A stretch of DNA of 64,000 bases. Source: Cocos nucifera (taxonomy: Eukaryota; Streptophyta; Magnoliopsida; Arecales; Arecaceae). A program made the position numbers and the translations under genes. The stretch spans positions 124,001-188,000 of the forward strand of contig QRFJ01005032.1 in assembly GCA_006176705.1 (NCBI GenBank). Reading direction: 5' to 3'. The notes beneath the pieces were generated by a model. It was not told the DNA's origin. It did no database searches and saw only the letters and a list, made by a program, of their open reading frames with translations. This document shows, piece after piece, positions 45,460-57,020 of this stretch (position 1 is the stretch's first letter; the number at the start of each line of letters is the position of its first letter).

Positions 45460-46790
45460 ACAACTGTAGATGCGATTGGAAGAAAAAGAAGCTGAAGCTG
45501 CCAATTTGATGGCACATATGGTTGGTGTGAACAATCAAGCCCAACAAGTGGCAGGCCAAGCTCAACAAGTGGTTGGTCAGACCCAACAACCAATAGCGGC
45601 ACCTCTTCCATCATTTTTGGGTAGTATACCCTAAATGCCACCATCACCTATGTTGCCAATTGTCCAAACATCACCAGACCCGCTCACGATCTACTAAAGG
45701 GGTAAATCTGGCTTCTAAAAATGACCTGGATTACAAAATAATGCCAAATAGTATTACGGAGCTGCAAGATTTCATTCTCAAGAACGTTCAAGATTTTCAT
45801 CACCACGTGTCTCGTCCATCTTATCGATAAACCCTATCCGACTTGGATCGATAGTGTACCATTTTTGCCTGGGTATGTAATGCCTTAATTCTGTATGTTC
45901 AATGCTTTGAGCAAGCCAGAGCAAGACTTGGCACACTTTCTTTCCCATTACGGAGAGACCTCTAAGAATGGAGCATTATGTCTTCGACAATTTTTGCAAT
46001 CACTCGAAGGAGATGCCTTTGTATGGTATAGCAAGCTGCCTCCTAGGTTAATCCTTGATTGGGATAGCCTTGTAGCTCGGTTTCACAAACACTTCTACAG
46101 TACCCCAGGAATGTAAGCATGACAAAATTTTTGGAAGCCAAGCAGCATCAACACGAGTCTGTTGATTACTTTATCGCAAGATAGAGAAAAAGAAAAAGGT
46201 AAAGAAATTGTTAAAACCCTAACAGAACAAAAAGAAAAAGAATATTCCTTTTGAAATGAGGATGTTGAAGATTTCTTCACATCTTTATTAGAGCAAGGGT
46301 TGATCGAGCTTCTCGAACCTAAGAGACCGAATGAGGTGGGATGAGTAGGAGATCAAAAATACTGTTAATTCCATCGGGTTATTAGTCATTCGATAGAAGA
46401 TTGTTGGGCTCTTAAAAATCAGATCCAAAAGTTATAAAATGATGGTGTCATTGAAATAGACCCTCCTAAGCAACTTGTGGTCACCTCAAATCCGGTATTT
46501 GTAATAGTTGGAGATATTCTTTGCCCGATAGCTGAGATCTCGCCAAGCATAGCCAATTCTAGTTCTAGCACCGAAAGAGCAATTCTAGAGGAAGAAAAAA
46601 TATAAAAATATGATGAAAGATATATTCAAGGAGAATGGAGCACTAGTGTTAGCTGAAGGAGAATCTTTCTTCAACTGGGCTCGAGGCTCAAGAGGCCTTG
46701 TTGGAGAAGCTGTTACTATTGAAACTATACAACAAGCCTAAAATAAAGAGGAAACTCTTCCTCTCCTCGATCTAGCTGGTAAAGGTTGAT
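45460..46790 (+). pseudogene. Ty3/gypsy gag-protease fragment inside the insert
   Basis: Starts with a Gln-rich linker (NNQAQQVAGQAQQVVGQ), then KPYPTWIDSVPFLPGYV, then the open stretch 45895-46116 (QDLAHFLSHYGETSKNG, FLQSLEGDAFVWYSKLPP, DSLVARFHKHFYSTPG), the capsid part of gypsy Gag. After shifts come FHRVISHSIEDCWALKNQIQ and NDGVIEIDPPKQ, typical of the segment between Gag and protease. It lies after the RNase H fragment, so the two are either from different elements or rearranged. A long frame on the other strand (45001-45534) is taken as a shadow. Confidence 0.8.
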
Positions 46791-49700
46791 CGCGGTAAGG
46801 GCTGGTTACAATTGAAAATAAAAACTATTTAAGCACTTAAGCTTACCATGATGATTGCAGAAGAGGAAGTATGATGAGTACGATATGAAATAGGTTGGCA
46901 AAGAACATAGAGTAGTTTAAAGGTCTAAAAACCCGATAGAACTCTTTCTTTCTCGAAAGCCTATCCCTCTTTGTATGTATGATACCAGTCGAGTATAAAA
47001 ATGTAGCTTAAATTGCTTGTAATTGGCTATTTCCCTTCATCGACAAAATAAGTTTCCAGCGAGAGAACAGGCTCAGACGGGAGCAGAGCCGAAAGCAGAT
47101 CCATACGTTGTTCCAGTCAAAGAACTAGTGGATCCCAAACAAGAGTTTGATTCCACTGTCTCGAAGAGTAAGATAAAGGCCTCTTCAACCAACTATTCTT
47201 TCTCAACTTTAGAGATATTTCATACTTATTCCAACTATGCTAAGGAGCTTAAGAACTACATGATTCGCCCACTCATCTTAGAAAGAATACAATTTAATAA
47301 AACATAAAGGTAGGTTTACCAGATTGAGCTTTAAGCCTAGAATGCCAGAATGGATAGACTACCTTTTTTATTGCCGCCTACCTCTTCCTCAAGCTCTGTC
47401 TCCCACTTCTCTGTCACTGCTTGAAAAGAGCTTTTCACCTAAGAGAGAGCGCCCGCTATAAGCCTGTGATCGAACCTTCTTACCAAGATAGAGAGCCCAC
47501 CTTTTTGCTTACTGCCTAACTAAAGCTAGCAATCAATCTTTGTCTTCATCGAAGGAGGCGAGCAGCTATCACCGTTGACCGAGCAATTCCTATTCAATGG
47601 AAAGAAAAGCCCAGATGAATTTCACAAGTTTTTCAGAGTAAGTATCTTCTTTTTTTCAATTGGAAGGGCATAGTAAAATCTCTTCTTCTCCTTCTACCAA
47701 AAGCCGACTCTACCTCAAGCTCATGGCAATCAAAGAATGAAATGAAGACAAAGTCAGCAGTCGTCATCCGAGAAGCTATGGAAATGAGAATGTTGATGAT
47801 GAAGCTAATCAATCAGTGCCAGAGCAAGGAAAAGGTCAAGTGTAGGGAGGGGGACAATAAGCCCATAGAGTATGTTGCAGTAAAGAAAACCAATAAGATA
47901 GTTTGCTCTTACCGCTTGTGCATTGTAGTACCAACTAGAAAGTAGTCCTAGTTCCCACGTGAAACTATAGGTCTAGGGTGGGAGGCTGTCCGGACTGAAT
48001 GACTTACATTCGATAGAAATTAAACTGAGACTCTCAGATTCTTGGAGTCCACTTCCTTTTGTGATTTCTCTCTCTTATCGGATTCCTTTCTCCTTATGGC
48101 ATTCCATAGTTCTCTCTTTCCCTATTCAATGAGATAGATTCTATTCTGCTTGATCGACTACATCAATGAATGATTGTTCTTCCTTTATTTAGTTTCTATC
48201 GATTTATTGACTTGCCTTTGAGCACTAAACAAAAGGAGTCTTTCTTGCTTTCGAAAAACCAGTTCCACTCGACCTCCAGTATTGGGCTAAGAGCAAGAGG
48301 AGTAGGAGACTCAAAAGACCTGGTTCCAATGTTGGCTCACAGCAAGCCGATTCCATAGATCAATGAGAAGAGGATGTGTCCGAGGTTGGAATCTAACTTT
48401 GCTTTGATTAAGAACATGGAACAACGAGTGCAACTCCACTGACAGGGTTGGTGTGGCCCATTTTTTGTTTGTAGAGGAAGAAGTGGTTTCGAACTAAAAC
48501 CAGAACTCTTGGATTAGCCCCACCCTCACTCTATTAGCGCACAAGCGCCTATTCACTCTAGCTTTCTTAAGGCAGTGGTTAGCTCTGTGGTTGACTAAAA
48601 TCTATCTGTATTACATAACCTTGTTTCTATTACTTATTGCTCTTCTTATTCATCTCTTTCAGTTGGAACATTCCTATCCACCTTCTTTCTCTCAGTATCC
48701 TTTATTGGTAAAAAGAGTTAGAACTATAGGGTTTACATTTCTGCCACTTCACCTGAATAAAAAGAAGGCTGACAAGCAGATACTAAGATTACAATGTCAT
48801 AAGGTCGCCAAAAATAATAGGAAAAATAGGTTTTAATACGGCGAGTTCGGTACTATAGGATAAAACCTGTTACCATCAGGAACTAGGGTATCTCTTATTT
48901 GCTTACTCTATTGGCTTTAGGCTAACGTAAAGATTGGGCTTGTCTCAGTTTAGTTGTCCAGGTGGATCGTTTGCTCTTCCAGGCTAAAAAAGAGTAAGCA
49001 AAATACGATAATCAAGAGTCAGTTAGTGCACTAGTCATCACCTATTGGTACTAGAACAAGAAATCCAGTAAATGGCAAAGCATCAGAGTCAAAAGGCACA
49101 AGAATCTATGTTTTAAGGTTAGAAGTATCCGATATAAAAATGATAAAATTGATCAAACTCGACTTATAGACAAAGAGGCCTTGACCCACCCTCCTTCTCC
49201 CCCATTAGTTGGATCCTTCTCAACTGAAGCAACCCAAAGAACTACTTATATCTCGAGATATCTATAGTCGAGAAATCCTAGCGCTATAAAAAAAAGAGTA
49301 CCGAAAAAAAATAGTCTACCACACTAGCCACTCTGATTCAAAACTGGCCATCCGAAAGGGCGCTAAAGTGAGCTTATTAGTGGCACGCTTTCGAATCGAC
49401 TAACAACTCAAAAGGTTTGGCTAATCAGTTGACCAAACTCTGGACTGGCAGACTCACCTTTGGACTACTTCGACTTCCATTGTTCAATCCACCCACTCTT
49501 TGCTCTACTGGAACTGGAACCAATGCGCTTAACTTTCCACTCGTTCTTGAGATCTCACATGGAATCAATCTCTCTTGCTTGACCATTCTGACTCACTGAG
49601 TCCACTATTTGGATGACAGCTGCCTCTTTCCTTCCTTGAGAAAAGGTGAGTCTTCACCGGGCCTTCTCCCTTCGTCGATTGCTTCTTTCTTCCCTTTTCC

Positions 49701-51892
49701 ATTCTGCTTCTGTGGTCACTCCAATCGCTTGACAAGGGGCTCCCTTCTTTAAGGCCAATCTCTGGGATGCCCCCTTTCACACTCTTGCTTGACCTTGCTC
49801 TGAGCATTCACCCTATCTATCCTTGTCACCCTAGGTTGCGTCAGTCTCATTTGTCTTCATTTTCTATCCCATAATGTGATCAATCTCATTCAGATGGATA
49901 CTGCTTTCCAAACAACCTCAATCTCACTTGAGTTCTTGGTCTTCCGGGAAGGAGGGTCTTGGTCTTCCAATCCGTCAACAAGTAGAGACAAAGAAGAGAA
50001 AGGCTCTCATCATCGATCAAAAGCGGATTAAGAGGAGTTTGCACTTCAAGTGATGACAAGATAGGATCAAGATACCTTTGCTTCCAGTTGACATGGAAGG
50101 GGAGTATGCACCATTGGGCCGGCTAACCCATGATTGAGCCATAGGGGCACCTCTAGGATCACTATACCACTCATCCTCCTTCAAGACTCGACAAGGAGAA
50201 GGCCAGTTAGTGAATCCATGCAAAGAAGGGATGGAGAGTAGCGAGGTAAATTAGAATGCTTTCAAGTCAACATGGAGTGAATAGTCGAGTACAAAGGGAG
50301 CTACAAAGCTTCCGATATCAGGTTAGTTAGCGGAGATAAGAAGCCAAATCTAGACTCATCCAAAGACTGTCTCTTTTCTCTCTTGCTTTTCTCACACACA
50401 GACCAAAGAGGCTTTCGCATAAGGGGCTCACACATAAGAAGCCCAAACTCCCACTAAAAAAAAGGAGACTTCAGATAGGGGCTTGCACGCACCATACATC
50501 CATCCTTCTTTTCTATATTTTCTTTGATGTGGATAACCCACCCATCTTGCTCACATGTAGACATCATATTTCAAGGAATTTCTTTATAGTTTGATTCCCA
50601 AGAGGCCTCTTGCCAATCTTCGAAGAAGTCTGTGTCATAGGGTAGGTAAGAAACCTTATTCACTTTTTTGGAGAACCTATTCCTATTCATATGAAAGGTT
50701 TGTGTGAAGACCGCATAGTATGCCAATGAAAATACCGAAATAGAAAAGGCTCCAAAACAGGCAACAAAAATAGTCTTCAAAGGTGCCGCTAGGAAGGAAA
50801 TTGGGGAATAGCCCAAAAATACTAAGTTTCATCCATATTTGATTATGGGAGGTACCATCCCGAGGGACATTAGGTTGATGCCAACAATCATGAGAAAACG
50901 TCACAAGTAGATCTTCCAAAGTCAAGTTCAACATATGGATCTTGACATTTGAAAACAATAGGCCAAAAAAGCTCTTGATAAAGTAGAACATCAACTTGAC
51001 TCGTTTTGCTCGGCATTCATTAAGGTAAGTAAAGACAGGCTACTTAAGCAGCATTTAGATCTCTCCTCAATCTTTGTTCAACAATAGTAAAATAAAACAT
51101 TCAAGCAAGAGGAAAATCAATAGTTCTATGTTGTCAGTCTTTTAGGTACACAAACACAAAGTAAAGTACAAAAAATAGTAGGTTTCTCTCATATATGTTG
51201 TATGTTGTCGGCTTTCAGTTAGGTACTTGAGAACGAAGCTTTTTCTAAGGTTAATGTGCAAGTAGGGGGTCTTTGATAGTGTGGGAGCATACAAGATGGA
51301 GAGAGAGTTTTTTTTTCTTTTTAACTTTCAAATAAAAAAAAGGCCTTGACACTAGTTACATGTCCAGAGTCTGAATTTGAAAGAAAGACTGGTAACGGGA
51401 CTTTAGCTCTAGCTCAATCTCTCTGAGCTTTATAAGGATATCCTTCTCTAGGTTGTGACCTTGGTCCGACAATCTCACAATCAATGTATGGGGTCACAAC
51501 AAAAAGAATGAATCCAACAATAGGCTACAGTCAAGGGAACCATGTACACGGTATAGAAGATATCAGCATCGATGTTATCCATACTTGTTACACAGTCTTC
51601 CCATTCATGACTAAAGGGGTATTACATGCACGTTGACTTAGAACTTTGAAAGAAACATCAAACTCTATACATCGATACCTTTAGTGCTTCTACGCTACTA
51701 AGGAATGCCGATTACAAAGTTGACATCAGCCATGGAGCAGCCTCCTCGATTTCATTTCAAAAAGAGTCACCGAAACTATGCCGTCTTATTCCCTCCTATG
51801 ATACCGACTATGGCTGGTTTGGCATCCAAAAAAAACCCAACTTCGTTGCATCATTCATGATTCTCTATGAATATTTGCCTGTCATGAAGGAG
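46791..51892. other. Unassigned right part of the insert
   Basis: About 5 kb with no recognised gene. Minus frames 50571-50816 and 50683-50994 overlap and are rich in Phe, Leu and Ile, with membrane-like stretches (FFGLLFSN; CCLFWSLFYFGIFIGILCG). They could be one shifted hydrophobic organelle-type gene, but I cannot match them to a known mitochondrial subunit. The + frame 48591-48836 also starts with a hydrophobic segment (ITLFLLLIALLIHLF). Confidence 0.4.
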
Positions 51893-52030
51893 AATTTTCT
51901 ATACCAATCAATGTGACCATCTAGTAATGCTACTCAATGTCTGGATAGGTCGAATAGTCGCAACACAATATCCATGAACCTATGGCATATGGTTATTGTA
52001 TAATTCATCCCCATGACCTCAATGCTCAAA
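51893..52030 (-). repeat. 138 bp flanking duplication, right copy
   Basis: Gap-free match to 37919-38056. It has the LTR continuing on its right, where the left copy has the insert. Confidence 0.9.
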
Positions 52031-52740
52031 CGACGACCTAGGATTTAATTATCAATCCTAAAAATCATCCATATTATATTTCAAATTTTAATATCCATTG
52101 TATGGACCACCCCAGCTGAGATTTTGCTAAATTAAAATACAATGATGCATTTTCTCCAATACTTGGAGGGATCAATCCCATCTTGACTCATGCACCAACT
52201 AAATAAGTACTTGACTGCACCCAAAAATCTTCCATCACTAAATTAGAATTCATATAGTCTTGTACCAAAGTGTAGTGAGTTGCTTGCAAGTCACCATGGC
52301 GATCTCAGGTCGAAAGGATATTTATACCCACATACTTTGCAAGCAACTCTTAATAGTAGAGGACTTTACAATTAGGCCATATTCGATGAAGTGTACCCCT
52401 ACATTTCACCTACATGCCATATAGTATCACCATACTCCTTGGTTAAAAGGACAATCAATCCATATGGCATACAATGACCTACACTCGATAAATATTGTCG
52501 TCATAAATAACAACGTATCATTTGGTCACGAATAAATTTAAGGACTATATGATAAATCCTCCCTTATCAATTCTTAATAGTCCTAATAACTTTACCATAA
52601 AATAATTTATAAAAGAAAGATGCACAAAAATGATGAAAAATTAGAATAAAAATTTTATTCATTAATAATTCAAGTATAAATTATAATAAGCTCAACCATC
52701 TATAATCTAGATGATTGGCTTTAGGATACAATTCCTAACA
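51893..52740 (-). mobile_element. Copia family A LTR, copy 3, piece 3 (LTR 5' end)
   Basis: The minus-strand LTR start TGTTAGGAATTG lies at 52740, next to a purine tract (52741-52754). The piece carries the family A text near the LTR start in reverse, such as GTGTAGGTCATTGTATGCC at 52460-52485. Its left 138 bases repeat 37919-38056. With pieces 1 and 2 and the duplicate counted once, the LTR is about 2.6 kb, as in the other copies. Confidence 0.82.
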
Positions 52741-54282
52741 ACTTCCACTTAGACAAAAGCTATTCAGAAGAGTATCAAATACTCATCTTCCATTTATGAT
52801 TGTCAAACTTTTTGATTCTAAAGTCTTTAGTAAATGGATCAGCCATGTTCTCCTTTCCATCAATCTTCTGAAGCTCGATATCACCTCACTCTATGATCTC
52901 TCATACAAGATGATAGCGATGCAGAATTTGCTTGATCCGCTAATGTGCTTTCGGCTCGTTCACTTGAGCTATGGCTCTAGTGCTATCATAATATAGCAGA
53001 ACCAGACCATCCAAGAAGGATGTCACTCCCAACTTGCTAATGAACTTTCACAGCCACACAGCACCCTTCATAGCATTGGATGCCATGACATACTCCACTT
53101 CGCATATAGAATTGGTTAGTATGCTACTTGAAACTCTTCCAATAGACTGCTCCACTATTTAGAATAAATACATATCTTGATACACTCTTACCATCATCAT
53201 GATCTAACTGAAAACTAGAATCAATATATCCCACAAGTTTCAAGTCAGCATCTTTATAAATGAGCCACTGGTCCTTAGTATTTCTTAAATACTTCAAGAT
53301 TATCTTTACAACTTTCTAGTGATTCTCATCTGGATCGGACTGGTACCTACTCACTACCCCTAGTAAGTATGCTACATCTGATCTCGTATATGTCACGGTA
53401 TATATAATAGAATCTACTACCAAAGTATATAGTATTCTTCTCATATGCTCTCTCTCTTGAGGAGTTGTCAGACAATCCCTCTTTAAGAGAGTAGTTCCAT
53501 GGCCTATTAAAAGATAGCCATTCTTGAAATTTGCCATGCTGAATAGTTTCAGCATGGTATCAATGTACGTGGATTGGGATAATCCAAGCAATCTTTTAGA
53601 CCTATCTCTATAGATCTTTATCCCTAGGATGTAAGAAGCTTTTTTTAAGTCCTTCATGAAGAATTGAGACGACAGCCAAACCTTTATTCCATGTAATGCA
53701 GGGATGTTATTGTCGATTAAGAGAATATCATTCACATACAATACAAGAAATACTACTATAGAACCACTAGCCGATTTATACACATAGGGTTCCTCTCCAT
53801 TCTTAACAAAGCGATATATCCTAATCACTTTATCAAAATGCATGTTCTAACTCTGAGATGCCTGCTTCAATCCATAAATGAACCTCTAAAGCTTGCACAC
53901 CTTGGACTCGTCTGTGAATATAAACTCTCAGGCTGTATCATATACACCTCTTCGTCCATTTTTCTATTTAGAAAAGCTATCTTCACATCCATTTGCTAGA
54001 TTTTATAGTCCAAATGTGCTATTATCGCAAGCATAATCTAAATGGACTTGAGCATTATCACTGAAAAATGTCTTGTTGTAGTTAATACCATAATGCAGAT
54101 GAAATCTGTTGACAACTAGATGGTCTTTATAGATCTCCACCTTCCTATCTACACCTTTTTTCCTTTTAAAATCCACTTACACCCAATGATTTTATCTCTT
54201 CAGGTAGATCAACCAATGTCCATATACTATTGACTTTCAAGAACTCCATTTTAGACTTTATGGCTTCTAGCCACTCATTAGA
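52741..54282 (-). pseudogene. Minus-strand copia pol: reverse transcriptase and RNase H (family A)
   Basis: Begins at the right with EWLEAIKSKMEFLKVNSIWT (54282 leftward), then decayed text. The open block 53316-53843 reads FLVLYVNDILLIDNN, so the catalytic YVDD has become YVND. It continues with LGLSQSTYIDTMLKLFSM and RSDVAYLLGVVSRYQ. RNase H follows as LLYYDSTRAIAQVNEPKAH and ELQKIDGKENMADPFTK down to about 52760. Many stops. It abuts its own 3' LTR at 52740. Its upstream part is cut off by the + strand LTR that starts at 54283. Confidence 0.88.
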
Positions 54283-57005
54283 TTTTAGAAAATGTGTTCC
54301 AAAGTCAATCGTCAGCCTATTGATGGATGAGCCACATTGTATCTATAATTGATTCATTAATGAATAAAATATATTTTTGACATCTTTTCATCATAAAGTA
54401 TTCATTTTCTAATGAACTCCATTATTGTGATGAAGTCCTTAGGGCTATTTAGATTCAATAAAGAGAAGATTTATCGATTAGTCCTTAAATTTGTTCATGA
54501 CCAAATGATAGACTATTAATTAGGACGACAGCATCTATCGAGCATAGGTCGCTGTATGCCATATAGGTTGGTTATCCTCTTAACCAAGGAGTGTGGAGAC
54601 ACAGGTATGGCATACAGATGAGATGTATCTGTACATCATCATTGAACATGACCAACTCCAGAGCATTTTATTATCGAAAATATTTCTGATGGGATATAGG
54701 TATAAGTATCCCATAGATCTGAGATCACCTTAGCGACTTGCAAGCAACTCACTATGCTTTGATACCAGACTAACTAAATTTTTAATTCAGTAACGGAAGG
54801 CTTCTGGGTTCAGTCAAGTACTTGCAAAATTGGTGTGATCAAGATGGAATTGACAACTCCAAGAGTTGGAGAAGAATGTATCAATGTATTTCAATATAGC
54901 AAAATCTTGATCAGGATAATCCATCAGATGAATTTAATATTTTGAAATACAATGTGGACAACTTGATCAGAGTTGATAGTTGAACTCTCAGGTATCCTAC
55001 AAGCATTTTGGTCAAGGGGATGAATTATATGAAAACTATATCCACATGGATTCTAAGGATGTTATTCTACACATTCAACATATCCGACCGTTGGGTACCA
55101 TTGTTAGATGGTTACTTCGATTGGTATAAAAATCTATTTCTATGCTATCAGCTTAGGTTTGAACCTATGAGGTCACACACATTAGAGTTCATGATCTGAT
55201 CAGATGGTTGACCAGCGATTTAGAATTATTCTAAGGTTAAACGATCAATATGATTGATGTTTAACCTAGCATAAGTATTGTAGGAGGATCGATTAGCAAT
55301 TTGATTGCTATTTGGCTTAATTTGATTAAGCCAAAGGGTTAAAATTAAGTCTAATTAAATATAATTTAATTAAATTTAGTTTGTACTTGATTGGATCAAG
55401 TTTAATTGGTTTATTGGATAAGCCAAGTGCAAGGAAGAACTAGACCTAGTTCAATTAGGACTTCGGTCAACCCAATTTCTAATCTGATTATAAATTAAAT
55501 CAAAATTAAATCTGATTTAATTAGATTCTTAATTAGATTAAGATCTATTTTAATTAAGTTAAATAAATTCTAATTTTATTTGGTCTAAAGATCAAGTTGT
55601 ACCAAGTCAAATTGGAAGTCCTAGTGAGACTAGGACTTGTATCAACCTAATCTCTAATTTAATTAGAAATTAAATCAAAATTTAATTTAATTTAATTTAA
55701 TTTAATTAAGATCTTGATTGAACTAAGATCTATTCTAATTAGATTAAAATAAATTTAATTTAATTTGGTTAAAAGATTTTATTTGACCTAGTCAAATTGG
55801 AAGTCCTAGTACAACTAGGACTTCCCTCCTTGCGTCACCTTAGCCCCAATGCCCCCCCACTCCTATTTTTTAGGATTTTTTCATGGAAAATCCTCTCCCC
55901 AGGCACTCTCATGCATTCTCTTCTCTTCCTCTCCTATTTATTTGGGAATTAGTTAAGAACCAAGTCAATAGATGGAAAGTTGTTATGGTATTGGACTCTA
56001 TATGATAGAATCCCAACAAACATTGACTCTTCCCTTGTGTGCCGCCCCACCCTGATTTTTTTTATGATTTCCATAGTAAAAATATAATTTTTGTGCACTC
56101 TTTTATGGTGGTCCCTGGCATGGGATGAGGAGGGGGCGCCCAAGTGTTGGGTGCCCCAACAACTTGCCATATATGCTCCTACCTTGTTTAGAAATTTGAC
56201 CTAGAAAAGGCTCTTCCATAACTTATTATTTAAAATGAATTTTTATTTTAATTTTTTGTAAAACATATAAATTTGAGAGACGATTTGGGTGTATGAAAAT
56301 CATAGGAAAATGATTCTTGGGCGTTAAGATTCACTAGACACAAAACTAGGTATCTAGGTGAGAGCAAAGAGAAGAAGAAGAGGATCTTCTTCTAGGGTTG
56401 CTGTGTTCACCACTTTCCTTCCTCCTCCTTTGAGTTTTCTAAGAGTGTCTTACATATGAAACATTCTCTCCTCCTCCTCTTTGGAAGAGTCCAAATCTAG
56501 AAGAAGGAGGCATCTGATCGACCATCGAAGAAATATCAGCACAGTACGTCCAAATCTAGAAGAAGGAGGCATCTGATCGACCATCGAAGAAATATCAGCA
56601 CAGTACTAGCATACTGTGTTGATTTCCTACATCAAGATTTTTTATCGTGCTCGTGGGCTTATGTGGATTACTCCTAGAGGCCGAATATGTGTGTGGCTCA
56701 TGACTTCATCCTAAAGTCTGGATCAGTAAGTTAGAACGTCTAACTTACATAGGTAATAGATCTGATCTATTAATTTCATACATTTATTAGATGTAGTATA
56801 GATCTAGGTTGATGTGATCAACTTTTTCTTCTTTTTTATATTTTTAATTTTTAATTTAATATTATATCTTGATCATATAATAGATCTGAGATCTAGGTAT
56901 TTATATATTTATTTAAATAAATATTTAATTTATTTAAGTCTTTCGCTGTCTGATTCCGAAAAAGTTTTAAGATCTACCTATGAAACCCTAGATCTGGTTT
57001 CTTCA
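54283..57005 (+). mobile_element. Copia family A LTR, copy 4 (5' LTR, about 2.7 kb)
   Basis: Starts TTTTAGAAAATGTG (TG decayed to TT) and ends CTTCA, two bases before a tRNA-Met primer site. It is the most complete copy and served as reference for the others. It contains a perfect 59 bp tandem duplication at 56489-56606, and AGTCCTAGT/AGGACTT repeats at 55430-55830. It was inserted into the pol of the minus-strand element on its left. Confidence 0.87.
56489..56606 (+). repeat. Perfect 59 bp tandem duplication
   Basis: Two identical copies starting GTCCAAATCTAGAAGAAGG at 56489 and 56548; the family A LTR at 17160-17250 has a single unit here. Confidence 0.92.
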
Positions 57006-57007
57006 AT

Positions 57008-57020
57008 TGATATCAGAGCC
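57008..57020 (+). promoter_or_regulatory. Primer binding site of family A copia element
   Basis: TGATATCAGAGCC, one change from the tRNA-Met complement TGGTATCAGAGCC, directly inside the 5' LTR. Confidence 0.85.

Larger units (their letters stand above)
38057..51892. other. 13.8 kb organelle-like insert (probable nuclear copy of mitochondrial DNA)
   Basis: The block interrupts the family A LTR and differs from everything around it in word use. It carries a plastid-type tRNA-Met(CAU) at 40386-40458 whose flanks are not the plastid atpE region. Plant mitochondrial genomes often carry that plastid tRNA gene and also gypsy fragments, and the block has both (44594-45010 and 45460-46760). No standard mitochondrial protein gene could be recognised, and many short frames (39492-39740, 47023-47307, 48591-48836, 50571-50994) are of unknown identity. 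Mitochondrial origin is therefore an inference. Confidence 0.55.

Noticed and set aside
45001..45534. 177-codon minus-strand frame in the insert
   Set aside because: It lies opposite recognisable gypsy gag linker sequence and the preceding region. Low-complexity Ser/Ala/Ile-rich text and no known family.
38057..51892. Plastid DNA insertion as explanation of the 13.8 kb block
   Set aside because: Only the tRNA is plastid-like. The plastid neighbours of that gene, such as atpE, are absent and no other plastid gene is visible.
54283..57005. Treating the LTR at 54283 and the LTR ending at 52740 as the two LTRs of one element
   Set aside because: They lie in opposite orientations, and the sequence between them is reverse-strand pol. 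They belong to two separate insertions of the same family.
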